Virus record (IMG/VR): IMGVR_UViG_3300036823_000301
Coordinates: 1-64,000 of that record
Strand: one strand, 5' to 3'
Length of the DNA stretch: 64,000 bases
From: a virus
Position numbers and translations under genes: made by a program. The notes beneath the pieces were generated by a model. The model was not told the origin of the DNA and searched no databases. It was given only the letters and a program-made list of their open reading frames with translations. Positions 41,501 through 50,900 of the stretch are shown here, piece after piece (position 1 is the stretch's first letter; each line of letters begins with the position of its first letter).

Positions 41501-42087
41501 AGATCGATCGCGCCGGTCCCACCGGCGCCAGGGACGTCGTTGCCGTTTTCAACAACATTCCCTGAAGTGTCGATCGACCAGACATTTCCTGACGAATCCG
41601 TAAAAGAGCCAGAGCCGGGGGTCGCATAGGTTCCACTCCCAGTGCCGGAACCCGGCAAGTTTCCCGGTGCAGTCGCTGAATCAAAGGACGACCCATTCCA
41701 AGTGAACCAGTTCCCGCTGGCACCGTCCTCCGCGTAGACCTGCCCATTGTAGAGATCGATCGCTCCGGTGCCATCACCACCGGGAATCGCTGTACCGTTT
41801 TCCAGCACATTGCCATTGGTATCAATCGACCAAATGTTGCCCGAGCCATCCACAAATTGGCCGACACCGGGCGTGGCGTACGTACCTTGCCCGGTGTTTG
41901 TTGTCATTTCAAGTTGGTAGACGAAATGATTGTGGTAAGCGAGGATCAGGACCCCACTTGTTGCCCCTGTCACCACGACGCCGTTTTTCGTTGCGGCCCC
42001 GGATGAATTGATCTCCCACGAATCAAAAGGACCTAATATTGGTGCCGCAGTTCCTGGTGTCTGCGAAGCTAAAATGACCCCGCTCAT
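38539..42087 (-). CDS. giant tail-associated clan GH-A glycosidase, 1182 aa
   Basis: It has two near-identical Trp modules near the N-terminus (NVWSIDTSGNVVENG and GNWFSWDGANFNAATAPGN), Ig-like repeats, a third WWTWDGTNWDDF module, then the catalytic domain. Putative catalytic residues lie in CFIWQIYNEPGITASAW and QLFMSEYNIDYNG. The arrangement repeats that of the 828-aa neighbour, with which it overlaps by one base. A depolymerase role is inferred. Confidence 0.72.
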   Translation of the reverse strand: MSGVILASQTPGTAAPILGPFDSWEINSSGAATKNGVVVTGATSGVLILAYHNHFVYQLEMTTNTGQGTYATPGVGQFVDGSGNIWSIDTNGNVLENGTAIPGGDGTGAIDLYNGQVYAEDGASGNWFTWNGSSFDSATAPGNLPGSGTGSGTYATPGSGSFTDSSGNVWSIDTSGNVVENGNDVPGAGGTGAIDLYNGVVYAQDSSSGNWFSWDGANFNAATAPGNLPGSGGTGGTPGWSFWNGTTWVSTAPPLNETTDGTFCVYALSQTGITQGPAPTVTLNSITLSNTNFTANVAGASIGSLTVNTTPVGAFTGILSHTNSAQFTLTGTTLTTAVALAVGTYTDTITATLQGATNSPLSSTLNTLTAQATITLSVINLSATSFNANQSGATVGTISVTTSPTGSFTGTLNHTNTAQFTLSGTTLTTASALLPGTYSDTVTATQAGAVGSPLTHTFSSMIAQAAGASASGTTIPSASQIIDNSGGIWTVVGGVILLNGAAAGTSSSVTLLLWYNNVMYQQVVDSDFPTPGNWWTWDGTNWDDFGTVDPRPPGPSLSVSTVNTQIINQTFVVSGTLTNYTVAPTTLQYADNSGSFTNIPSPIVTATTFSFTHPLVAAASSSFVIHIQDSANTATATGSVTLVIENPASVTLTSITLPTTTFAANSAVGTVVSPITVATTGGTFVPDLSGGLTLSGTNANLFGVSGTNLTLANATIGAGTYSFNIIGKMTGASGSPLTSAKSVTASAGATIVGGTAVAKGIAVQTSTVSTISPYLWGVGTEGGDFAGSSNDFLPFLNSNFQAKYRQLGFRLFRNNATGSTPSWTAAANGTDTSGTVNYFTGSSAYWVQGTGPTDTTPGHMLNAFTLGGSETNYAATASDCTAIANLFKSKGVECFIWQIYNEPGITASAWISNFNTCYTALKKINPNYWVGGPVYADAGDASSNGFLSALASNSNKPDFIDWHCYLTGGYTVNDAASMLAKTVTRQNSDLQVIAQFFPSSQLFMSEYNIDYNGTEPMLATSDGALFVSLYTGLALKSAGSRAWGSAIWEQDQNNNFKIVSNDGNTIYPQGYVLGKLGRTMPGTQHTVTLGSGLPANFLVFASVPYGTSTNWSVWITNYDTSAVASSFTVQGLTGSTFNYWEMSPANSNPPLYASHPIANLTDGSLNIPARSVVVLSSNDTGV

Positions 42088-42266
42088 GAAGCGAACCAGT
42101 CCTCCGTTGTCTTACTAACCGGACCGCTTAGATGCCGGCGTAGATAGATCCGCTTTTCAGTGGATTTGGCCAACCATTGCCAGCCACTACCAGCATAAAG
42201 GATATCACGGCTTTTCAGCCACTCTTCTTCCGTCAGACAGCGGCTATCGTAAACAGATTTTTCCAT
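42084..42266 (-). CDS. hypothetical protein, 60 aa
   Basis: A small basic protein (LAKSTEKRIYLRRHLSG) coupled to the giant glycosidase gene by a four-base overlap. No family is recognised. Confidence 0.45.
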   Translation of the reverse strand: MEKSVYDSRCLTEEEWLKSRDILYAGSGWQWLAKSTEKRIYLRRHLSGPVSKTTEDWFAS

Positions 42267-42279
42267 CTGGTCGCTTATA

Positions 42280-43386
42280 TCAGGTTTGTCTGATTACTTG
42301 TGTGCCTTCTGACGATTCGAGGATCGTGACAGATGCAGCGCCTGTGCCTGCAATACGGCTTGTCCCCTGTTGCGTATGAGCCGCCGTGGTCGTCGCTGCT
42401 GTAACATTACCGGTGCCAGCAAGCGCGGCTTGCCCAACCTGTTGGTGGCCTGGAATGATCGCGCTGACCTTAACCGAAACTGCGCCCGGAATCACAGCGC
42501 TTGCATTGGCTCCAGATGCCTGGGCCACAACAACGGCCGAACCTCGCAGCGTTGCCGTCCCAGCGGCCGGCGTATGTGGTGCACCGATAATCGTACCCTG
42601 TGCTGAGATATTGATCATCGCGAACTGCGGCAGGTTCCCCCTGACAATGAGCGAACCAGAGCCTTGAATCGTCGCAAAGCTGTTATTGCTCGGAACAACA
42701 ACCGGAAGGCTTTGAATCTGCGATGGGTCAACACCCCACGCGCCGATGTCGAGCCCGCTGATAAACGAGGTCTCGACATCGAGTCCGAACAGGGGAGCTG
42801 TCTCGTAGCTGGTCACGTAGATGTTGAGCCGCACACCTTCCGGCTTAAACGGCACATAGTTACCTGTGATCATATAAAATATGAGGCGAGGTGGATATTG
42901 ACCGGAAATTCCGATATCCATAGTCATGTCATAATTATCGATGATGCCAAAGATTGTAGACGGATATGGATTTAGAATTGTTTGCAGCGCCTGCTGCATT
43001 TGTGTAATCGTACCATTCCATTGATTGGCAACAATTTTAGCACGTAGGAGTTGACGATAAGTTTCATCGTCAAAACTGGTCAGCCCTTCAGATGGCGTAA
43101 ACGGCCCGAACCACACCCCCTGATCAAAGCCGAGGCCAGGGATGTCGAATGAAAAAAAGACATCTGGTAGTGGTACTTCAATTTGTCGGGACCGGCCAAT
43201 CCACAAACCATCAATATCAAGCTGAACACCAACAGCTTCATCGAGATCGAATTGCTGTGGAAGACCTTCGAGAAATCGCTGCAATGAGACAAGCGGCGCC
43301 GTCAGTAGCGAGACTGTTGCTTCGAATTTCGGTTTGCCGCGATGTTCTCCGGCTAAGAGACTAATGTAATCCTGAATTGTTCTCAA
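42280..43386 (-). CDS. DUF2612-type baseplate/fibre-attachment protein, 368 aa
   Basis: The N-terminal 200 residues (FDLDEAVGVQLDIDGLWIGR, GLGFDQGVWFGPF, LTSFDDETYRQLLRAKIVAN) match the DUF2612 family found just after baseplate J in myoviruses. From about residue 235 it switches to the short G-S-G repeat family shared with the long fibres (ATIQGSGSLIVRG, AALAGTGNVTAA). The start is TTG. Confidence 0.75.
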   Translation of the reverse strand: MRTIQDYISLLAGEHRGKPKFEATVSLLTAPLVSLQRFLEGLPQQFDLDEAVGVQLDIDGLWIGRSRQIEVPLPDVFFSFDIPGLGFDQGVWFGPFTPSEGLTSFDDETYRQLLRAKIVANQWNGTITQMQQALQTILNPYPSTIFGIIDNYDMTMDIGISGQYPPRLIFYMITGNYVPFKPEGVRLNIYVTSYETAPLFGLDVETSFISGLDIGAWGVDPSQIQSLPVVVPSNNSFATIQGSGSLIVRGNLPQFAMINISAQGTIIGAPHTPAAGTATLRGSAVVVAQASGANASAVIPGAVSVKVSAIIPGHQQVGQAALAGTGNVTAATTTAAHTQQGTSRIAGTGAASVTILESSEGTQVIRQT

Positions 43387-43389
43387 ATT

Positions 43390-44832
43390 CTATGCCACGT
43401 TCAAGGTAACGTTTGTCGCTGAAATCGTTGCTGCTTCGTTGAATGCCAAAATCACATCTGCTTGCGACGCAAGCAGCGTCACTGTTGCTGAGTTCGAATG
43501 CGTGGCAGCGCTCGATCCATTATAGCCGCGAACGACAACCCACACGGCGGTCCCCTGTCCCCCTGTCACAAGCATAGTCTCACTGTCTATTTGGATCAAA
43601 TACGGCGAGAGCAGGGGAAACCCGATACTGTCAGACAGATCAATCGTATTGATGGTCGTGTTGCTGATTGCTCCACTTAATGTGGTCGATTCGACACGTG
43701 ACATCAGCACGCTGATGAGTTCGAAACTGGTCGGATCTGCTGGAGCTGTCAAAATTGCGAACGGACCCATCAGGTTAGCTGGCACGAACACACGACTCAT
43801 CAGCACCGACTGACCAATCGATAGCGAATTGATATAATTAACCACAGAATTGATAATATTATTACCAATAATTGACGTGTAACCTGTTAAATTATGAAGA
43901 TTTATGGTTACTGTGATCGTCACCTCAATAGGGCGCCAGAAATTAATCGTATGTTGCACCCCACTGGAATCAATAACGTTTTGGGAGGTGCTACCATAAG
44001 TACCTGCCCCAGGCGTTTTCTTCAATGCTATCGTATTCGCAATTGTCTGGGCATCTCCACCATCGACAACTAACGAAATCGAATGTGAGGGAAGTCCATT
44101 CGAATCCGTCGTATCGGTATCGTTTTCGTAGGGCTGTAAACGCGCCACGCCGGTAATTGACGAAACCGCGCCAACGATCCCATCGAGCACAGTCAAACTT
44201 GGCAGCATCGTTGAAACCGTCTGCCGCTTGGTCAACGTCGGATCACTCTCAACTGGTTGGCCTAGCAAAGCATCAGCTGGATTGTTTACACTCTGCCAGC
44301 CACTGATTGGCGTCAAAATTTTGACGACAGTGTTAGCGGTGGCGGCGACCGCACCAGAGGTTTCACAAACCGCAGTAACAGTAATCTGGCCTTCGTTTGG
44401 AATCGTAGCCGTTGGCAGATCCCATCGATAGGTGCCATCCCCCACTACTGCATTGATTATTGGCGTTCCGGTGACGCCAATAATGATCACATCAACCATG
44501 GAATTCGTCGGAACCAGACGGCTGATACCATTGATCTTGACAACGCTGGAGAGGCCGGTCCCTTGCGCAGATTGTGGCGAAAACGAATTATAGGCCGCTG
44601 TGGCCATGGTATTAGCATCGTTATAGGCCGCAGCAAGCAGTCCGATCAGTTCACCATCTTGGCTATCGCTGCCGAGATAGACGTCAGAACCGTAGATTGC
44701 CTGATAGCCTTCGGTGAAATAGTTAAGAATATCAGGAAAGGTCGGGATATGAATTCCCGTCGAATCTATGGTGCAAACCGGCGGAGTCGGAAGATTTATA
44801 GTTACAATTGACGGTGTCGTAGTGCCGCTCAT
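43390..44832 (-). CDS. baseplate J-like protein, 480 aa
   Basis: The N-terminus (GYQAIYGSDVYLGSDSQDGE) and middle (DPTLTKRQTVSTMLPSLTVL, IVGAVSSITGVARLQPYEN) match the gpJ/gp47 baseplate wedge family. The C-terminal part has an inserted beta domain. It is an essential part of the contractile tail baseplate. Confidence 0.85.
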   Translation of the reverse strand: MSGTTTPSIVTINLPTPPVCTIDSTGIHIPTFPDILNYFTEGYQAIYGSDVYLGSDSQDGELIGLLAAAYNDANTMATAAYNSFSPQSAQGTGLSSVVKINGISRLVPTNSMVDVIIIGVTGTPIINAVVGDGTYRWDLPTATIPNEGQITVTAVCETSGAVAATANTVVKILTPISGWQSVNNPADALLGQPVESDPTLTKRQTVSTMLPSLTVLDGIVGAVSSITGVARLQPYENDTDTTDSNGLPSHSISLVVDGGDAQTIANTIALKKTPGAGTYGSTSQNVIDSSGVQHTINFWRPIEVTITVTINLHNLTGYTSIIGNNIINSVVNYINSLSIGQSVLMSRVFVPANLMGPFAILTAPADPTSFELISVLMSRVESTTLSGAISNTTINTIDLSDSIGFPLLSPYLIQIDSETMLVTGGQGTAVWVVVRGYNGSSAATHSNSATVTLLASQADVILAFNEAATISATNVTLNVA

Positions 44833-47800
44833 TACGCGATAACCTTATTTTTGGTATGACGGCGACCAATGACAATAGTACGCCACGGAGCGAGCGGTTC
44901 AGGGTGCGGTGCACGCTTAATGTTAACCGCGACAAAGACATGACCTTCGCCAGAGATGCTTGGTGTGTCGTGTTCCGGATACACCAAGGCGTCAATCCGG
45001 ATTCGAACAAGGCCATTAATATTCGCTCGCGCAACGCCGACAGGCGCGACAAGGGTTGCCACACCGCCTGTCCCGGTAATGGTCGCGCTGGTCGAAATAT
45101 CGTGCACCGCTTCCACGATGATACTTCCAGATCCAGCAATTGCCATCGGTGCGGTCAAGATGGACGATCCGACGAAAAGCGCTACTGAGCCACTCCCTTG
45201 AATTGTGGCGGAGGCGAACGGTGTGTGGGTGGCTGTGGCCAACGCCCCCCCTGTTCCCATCAAGTTCGGCTGGGCTTCCAGCACAGTGACTTCGACCAAA
45301 GTCACTGTGCTTAAAGGGGCGATTCCGATGGCTGCTTGCGGTGTGTGAGTCGCCTGGACGACAATGCCCACGATTCCTGTTATCTGCGGAACAGCCACCT
45401 TATAGGCCAGTGCCGCAGTCGTTATCGCGGCCGTACCAGGTAGTGTAATGCTCCCAGCCAACGAGGGCGCGATACCAGCCAACACCGAGCCGGCGCCAGC
45501 CAACGCCAATGGCGCGCCAGCAAAAAGAACAAATTGTGAAGCACTGAGACTACCTGCCGGCGCAATAGCCACCGGGTTCGTCGCATTAACAATCAAGGCA
45601 GTCGCGGCAGCGGAGCCTGCAACAGCAATTGTTGCAGCAGCCTGGGGTGTGTGAATCGCGCTCGCAGCGACATTGACGACACCCGCGCTCGAAGCGGTTG
45701 GCTGAACGATGAGTAGAGCTGTGCTATTGGCCCCCCCTGTCGCTCCGATACTGATAACGGCGGAATCCAGCACGCTGGCAAAGGGCACGAAAATTGTACC
45801 GGCACCAGATAGGATCGTGTTCTGTGGAGGCACCCGATCGGCGCCGACCATAACGCTACCAGCGCCAGTAATCGGCGAACTAATCGTGTCTGCTTGTGGC
45901 GTGTGAGTCGATGTGGCACTTGCCACACCATTTCCAGATATCGTCAATGCGGCCTGGGTATCGATAAGGATCGGACTGGATGCCGCTTGCCCAGTCCCAA
46001 CAACCGTTACCGACCCCCCCGCACTGTTGGCAGCGGTAACCGTGACGTTGGCTGTGCCGGAAACAGGGGGGGCAGCTGTGGGTGTGTGGGAAGCCGTGCT
46101 GCTGACCCCCCCTGACCCCCCCAGCGTTGATGTAGTAATGGGAAGAAGGATTGCGTTCGGTAAGACTGTGCCAACACCGCTGGCTTGGACCGCAGCCTGC
46201 GGTGTATGGGTGGCGTTGAGTGTGACAGTTGCTGCACCCGCTGGTCCGGCAACTGCTTGTGCGATGAACAGAGTCGATAAACTAAGAGAACCGCTGCCAG
46301 CGAACACCGCTGAGCCCGGTGATATATGCAAACCATCAACTGCAACACCGCTGACCGGCCCAAGCGAGACCACCGCTTGGGGTGTATGGGTGGCGTTGCC
46401 GATAAGTTGGCCGGAGCCTGCGAGCGTGGGCGCTGCCGGCGCGGTGTGGCTTGAATCAGAAACGGCTTGCCCACTACCAGACAAGACCGCTTGCGGACCG
46501 GCTATGTAGCCGGTCGTAGCTGTGGCATTTCCGGTAAGCGCTATATTGGCGACGGCGGCCGGATTGTGGGTCGCATTAACGGTGACACTAGCAACAGCTA
46601 CCGTTGAAGCTGTGACAGCTTCAAGCAATGCAGCACGCGCGACGGCCGTCCCGAGAGCAGCTTGTGCAAGCTGACCGTGCTCAATCGCACGTGCAACCGG
46701 GGTAACAAGACCGGTTCCGGTGATAGCAGCAGAAGTCTGCTGCACCAACACAAGTTCCCAAGGGCCTATATCGCAAGCTGTACCTTGTGGCCGAGACGTC
46801 CCGGCAACGTCGTCGGTTACCGGCATACTAGTTGTTGTAGCGGGTCCCGCGTTTAATGCGTCAGCCGTCCGGAGTATGCGAAAGTCAGTTGCGGGATTGA
46901 CAAACTGATTCGTTGTGATTTTTGAAAAAAGATTACCACCACCGTCAACAGCGTGCTGGCTGCTGAACCAAGAATTCGACGTATTTGAGAAAATGCAATG
47001 ATCAATATTATTCGTGGCACCGGAGCTGCCAATCGGTGGGGATGTATCGGAGAATCCGAAAAACATCGAATTCTTGACAATATTAGCCGTGCCAGAGCTA
47101 TTGTTATTGTTGAACCCAGCAGCAGTATTGTTGCCAGAAACCGTATTCAAAAATAAACAGTTATAGACACTGATTGGTGTGGCGCTGTCGCCATTAAACC
47201 CTTGCAAACACCAACCGAATTCATTGTTGGCACCCCGATTGATGAAAGTGCAATTGGCTACGTTGCCGCCGGAATGGCCCACCATACCACCGGCAGATGT
47301 CTGCACGTAGCCGTCATAGAGGCAGTCATAGAGGTTAACGGCGCCGTTCGGGCCGCCGTCCATGATGGTCGAGCCTGACCCTGAATTCGGGTCCTGGAAC
47401 TGAACACCGATGATCGTGCTATTGGATGGTAGCCGAAGATAATTCGTCGCGCCTGTACCTGTTGCAGGCAGTGTAAAACTGACGCCGGCAGCGGCATTGA
47501 ATGCCAATGGTGTCGATTGACCAGCTAATGTATCACGATAGCTTTCACCCTGCGCACATTGAACCGTTACCGTATTAGTTGGGGATGTGCCAAAATAGTT
47601 TGATAAGTCGAGATACTGTGTCCCGCTAGTCGTAGTGATCGTGCCGTTGTTCCAAAGACTGGCAACGACAGCTTGAGTCAGGTCAGCTTCTGAAAATGAC
47701 GCTCCCCAAGCCAGAAGCGATGTGAAATCTATCGAGGACAGATATTTCCAAACGCAGGACCCATCCGTGATGCTGGACCCTGTTGTCGTTGGACCACCCG

Positions 47801-47933
47801 AAGCTGCGGACGTGCCAGCCGTGACCAATTGATAAGCATTACCAGAATTTGAAATTCTGGTGCCGATTGTCGTATAGGCGTGGGAGGTCGCCCACGCCGA
47901 TAGATTGTAATGAATCTGTGACGTAATGGTCAT
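44832..47933 (-). CDS. beta-helix and repeat-array tail fibre, 1033 aa
   Basis: Residues to about 390 look like a right-handed beta-helix with Asn/Cys-rich turns (NLYDCLYDGYVQT, NCTFINRGANNEFGWCLQG, IDHCIFSNTSN). The rest is an array of about 20-residue units such as LSGSGQAVSDSSHTAPAA, with a frequent 'HTPQA' step. The long array suggests an extended shaft, with the helix at one end for host glycan binding or cleavage. Confidence 0.65.
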   Translation of the reverse strand: MTITSQIHYNLSAWATSHAYTTIGTRISNSGNAYQLVTAGTSAASGGPTTTGSSITDGSCVWKYLSSIDFTSLLAWGASFSEADLTQAVVASLWNNGTITTTSGTQYLDLSNYFGTSPTNTVTVQCAQGESYRDTLAGQSTPLAFNAAAGVSFTLPATGTGATNYLRLPSNSTIIGVQFQDPNSGSGSTIMDGGPNGAVNLYDCLYDGYVQTSAGGMVGHSGGNVANCTFINRGANNEFGWCLQGFNGDSATPISVYNCLFLNTVSGNNTAAGFNNNNSSGTANIVKNSMFFGFSDTSPPIGSSGATNNIDHCIFSNTSNSWFSSQHAVDGGGNLFSKITTNQFVNPATDFRILRTADALNAGPATTTSMPVTDDVAGTSRPQGTACDIGPWELVLVQQTSAAITGTGLVTPVARAIEHGQLAQAALGTAVARAALLEAVTASTVAVASVTVNATHNPAAVANIALTGNATATTGYIAGPQAVLSGSGQAVSDSSHTAPAAPTLAGSGQLIGNATHTPQAVVSLGPVSGVAVDGLHISPGSAVFAGSGSLSLSTLFIAQAVAGPAGAATVTLNATHTPQAAVQASGVGTVLPNAILLPITTSTLGGSGGVSSTASHTPTAAPPVSGTANVTVTAANSAGGSVTVVGTGQAASSPILIDTQAALTISGNGVASATSTHTPQADTISSPITGAGSVMVGADRVPPQNTILSGAGTIFVPFASVLDSAVISIGATGGANSTALLIVQPTASSAGVVNVAASAIHTPQAAATIAVAGSAAATALIVNATNPVAIAPAGSLSASQFVLFAGAPLALAGAGSVLAGIAPSLAGSITLPGTAAITTAALAYKVAVPQITGIVGIVVQATHTPQAAIGIAPLSTVTLVEVTVLEAQPNLMGTGGALATATHTPFASATIQGSGSVALFVGSSILTAPMAIAGSGSIIVEAVHDISTSATITGTGGVATLVAPVGVARANINGLVRIRIDALVYPEHDTPSISGEGHVFVAVNIKRAPHPEPLAPWRTIVIGRRHTKNKVIA

Positions 47934-50900
47934 TGCGCACCTCGTGGGCTTACGCGAATGATTCGCGACCCCCCTGTTACCCTGCGCGCGCTTTGTGGAT
48001 CAGTGACCCGCAATGTTGTGGACCTTTCGGTGACCGTGCGCGGCGTTGGCGCAACAGTAACTTGTGCAATCCTTCGATCAGTTGCACGCGGGAATAGTGC
48101 CGGTAGCCGCCTAATAAGGGTATTGGCCTCCACGACACCGACACCAGCGATTATTGGATAAGCTGCTGATAGCTGGATTGAATCTGCGGCAACGAGACCG
48201 GAGCCGTCAATAAATGTCGTTTTCAAACGTGGTGTAGCGTCGATTAAAACATCGACTTCGCCATCAATCCCTACGCTGGCGGTCAGTGCGTGCGGAATCA
48301 GCGAATCGGTTGTGACCGAGCCCTCAGCGTCGATTTCGCCAGAAGCTGCAAGACGTAAGACACTTTCAGCGGTGACTGAGCCTTCACCGGCGGCCTGACT
48401 ACCATCAGGCCGCAACGCAGTCGAACCGGACAACGCAGAGCCAGATGCAGCAATCTCCCCCTGACCCGCCGCCAGATTGATGGTGCCGGTAGACGCTGCA
48501 CCGGACCCGCTGATGACAATATTGGCGAACGGTGCGTGAGAGACCGCACCGTTGACGCCGCCAGATCCCACCAAAACGGCTTTGCCATTAAACAGAAGCG
48601 ACGTTTGGACAGGGGGGATAGTCCCAGAGCCCGTGATTGTAGCCGCGTCACCGATCGCTGCTTCAGCAGTGACGGTGACGCTGGTCGAGCCGGAGAGTGT
48701 GGCTGTGGCGCCCGCGCTGACAATTGTCGAGGTGACGTTACCGGTGCCGTTGATCGTGACACCGGCCTGAGCGACCTCTGTAGCACGGGCTTCAACGGCA
48801 CCGGTAACGTTGACAACGGGTCGGGCTGTCGGTGTATGGGTGGCGGCGGTAACGACGCTTGCGAACCCTGTAAGGGTCGCCATGCCGGCAGGCATGTGCG
48901 TTGCCACGACCGCCCCCGCACCAGATCCGGCGAGCGCTGCGCGTCCAGCCGACAAGACGATCGCCGATGCAGCCAACTGACCTTGTGGCTGAATGGTGAC
49001 ACTGACTGTACCTGGAATAACAGCATTGGCGTTGGTTATGCTCCCAACGCCGCCGATTAGCGTCTGGGATTGGGTATCAATCAGGGTAGCGGGGACGTAA
49101 ATCGATCCTGCGCTTACAATTGAACAGGTAGCGAACGAGACTGGAAAAGCCGACGCTGAAGCGGCTCCCACGACAGCGATCAGAATCTGCGCCTGAGTAT
49201 CGGTCAGCGTCCCGTGCGCGGCTACATTACCGGAGCCAACAGCTACGCTAAGAACGTGCGCGATAACGGTGGCTGCTGACTCGACGCTGGTGGTGCCAGT
49301 GATCGTCGCTGCCGCAAAGGATTCCGAGGACAGCGCGCTGGCATTGAAGCTGGTTGAACCAACGATCGTGGTTGTGCCAGCAGCTAGCACAATAGCATCG
49401 ACGGCAACGCTACCGGTAATCACAACGGAGCAGGGATTGGAACCCGCTGCACCGCTTGGGTTAATCCCAACGCTGCCCGAACCGGTGATGCCGACGACAC
49501 CTGTCGCGACAAGCTGAGTCGCTGTGACGGCAGCGTTACCCGACCCAGCTATCGAGCTATAAGCAAACTGTTGTGGTAACCCGTTGGCTGCAACGCTACC
49601 CAAACCGTTTAGGGTGACGGGATTGGTTGCCCAAACCTGTTCGCCACTGCCAGCCCCCAGCCCCACGCCTACAAGTGCGGCCGTCGCGAATGATAAGGGT
49701 GTTAGTGCGTTACCACTGACTGTGGATGCGCCAACTAGTGCTGCCGCATCCAGCGCCAGAACGCTGGCGGTGGTCGTGACTGATCCAGCGGCTATGACCA
49801 CCCCAGACCCAGCGGACGTGCTGGCACCAACGGATGTTATGACCGAGCTGGTGCCATTGAGTGTAGCTGTCGCGAACGATTCCGGAATCGTTGTCGCTGA
49901 AAGAGCACCGACGCCGGAGACAGTTGTTGTGGTCAGTTCATCAAGAACAGCCGCGGTTGTTACGGTAGCATTACCAGACAACGCCGCTGTTGTGGCATCA
50001 AGCGCGACTGCGGCGACGGTAACGGAGCCGGTCCCGGCTGCCGAAGCGTAAGCAAATGATTCCGGCCCGATCGCACTGACGATGACCGAGCTCGCACCTG
50101 CAATGATGTCTCCATCAGACGCGAAAACGATTCGCGTGGCTGTGGTCGCGACATTACCGGACCCAGCTATGCTGGATGTGGAAAGCTGATCAGTAACAGC
50201 AACCACAAAGACACTGGCTGCCCCTGCCAATGACGAGCTTGCGAATGACAGGGGGGCTTGCGAGCTTGGGGTGACTGAACCCGAGCCAGCGATTAGGCTA
50301 GCATTCGCCGCAAAGATCTGAGTCGCGACCGCTGTGACATTGCCAGAGGTTGCAAACGTGGCTCCGGCAAACGATTCCGGCCCGATCGCATTGATGGAGA
50401 CGCTGCCAGAGCCAGCAATCAGATCGACATTAGGCGCGAAAACGATTTGCGTTGGAGTTGCTGTGGAACTACCGGAACCGGCGATCGTAGCAGTCGTCAG
50501 CTGATCAGTAACAGATGCAACGGCAACACTGCCCGCCCCTATGAGCGCTGCTGTCGCGAAAGACAGGGGAAGCAGCGCTGCGGCAGTGACTGATCCTGTC
50601 GCTGCCGCATTGACGACACCAAGCACAATCTCTGTGCCAGCTACTGCCACGTTGCCAGTGACAGTGAGCGTCGCAGAACCGGCCGTAGCTGGGGGTGTTG
50701 GGGTAGCTGTGACTGAGCCCGCCCCTATGAGCGCTGCTGTCGCGAAAGACAGGGGAAGCAGCGCTGCGGCAGTGACTGATCCTGTCGCTGCAATCCCGGC
50801 GGTTCCCGTCAGAACCTGGGTGAGTTTGATGAAGCCGGTTGCCCCAACACCACCGGCTGCGGTCGAACCATATCGCGTGCCACCGCCGCCACCACCCGGC

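Noticed and set aside
45913-46509. 198-codon plus-strand Ala/Pro/Val frame
   Set aside because: Antisense of the repeat array in the 1033-aa fibre; same composition artefact.
48298-49026. 242-codon minus-strand frame inside the giant fibre gene
   Set aside because: Wholly inside the long fibre gene in another frame, with Arg/Ser/Pro-rich low-complexity composition.
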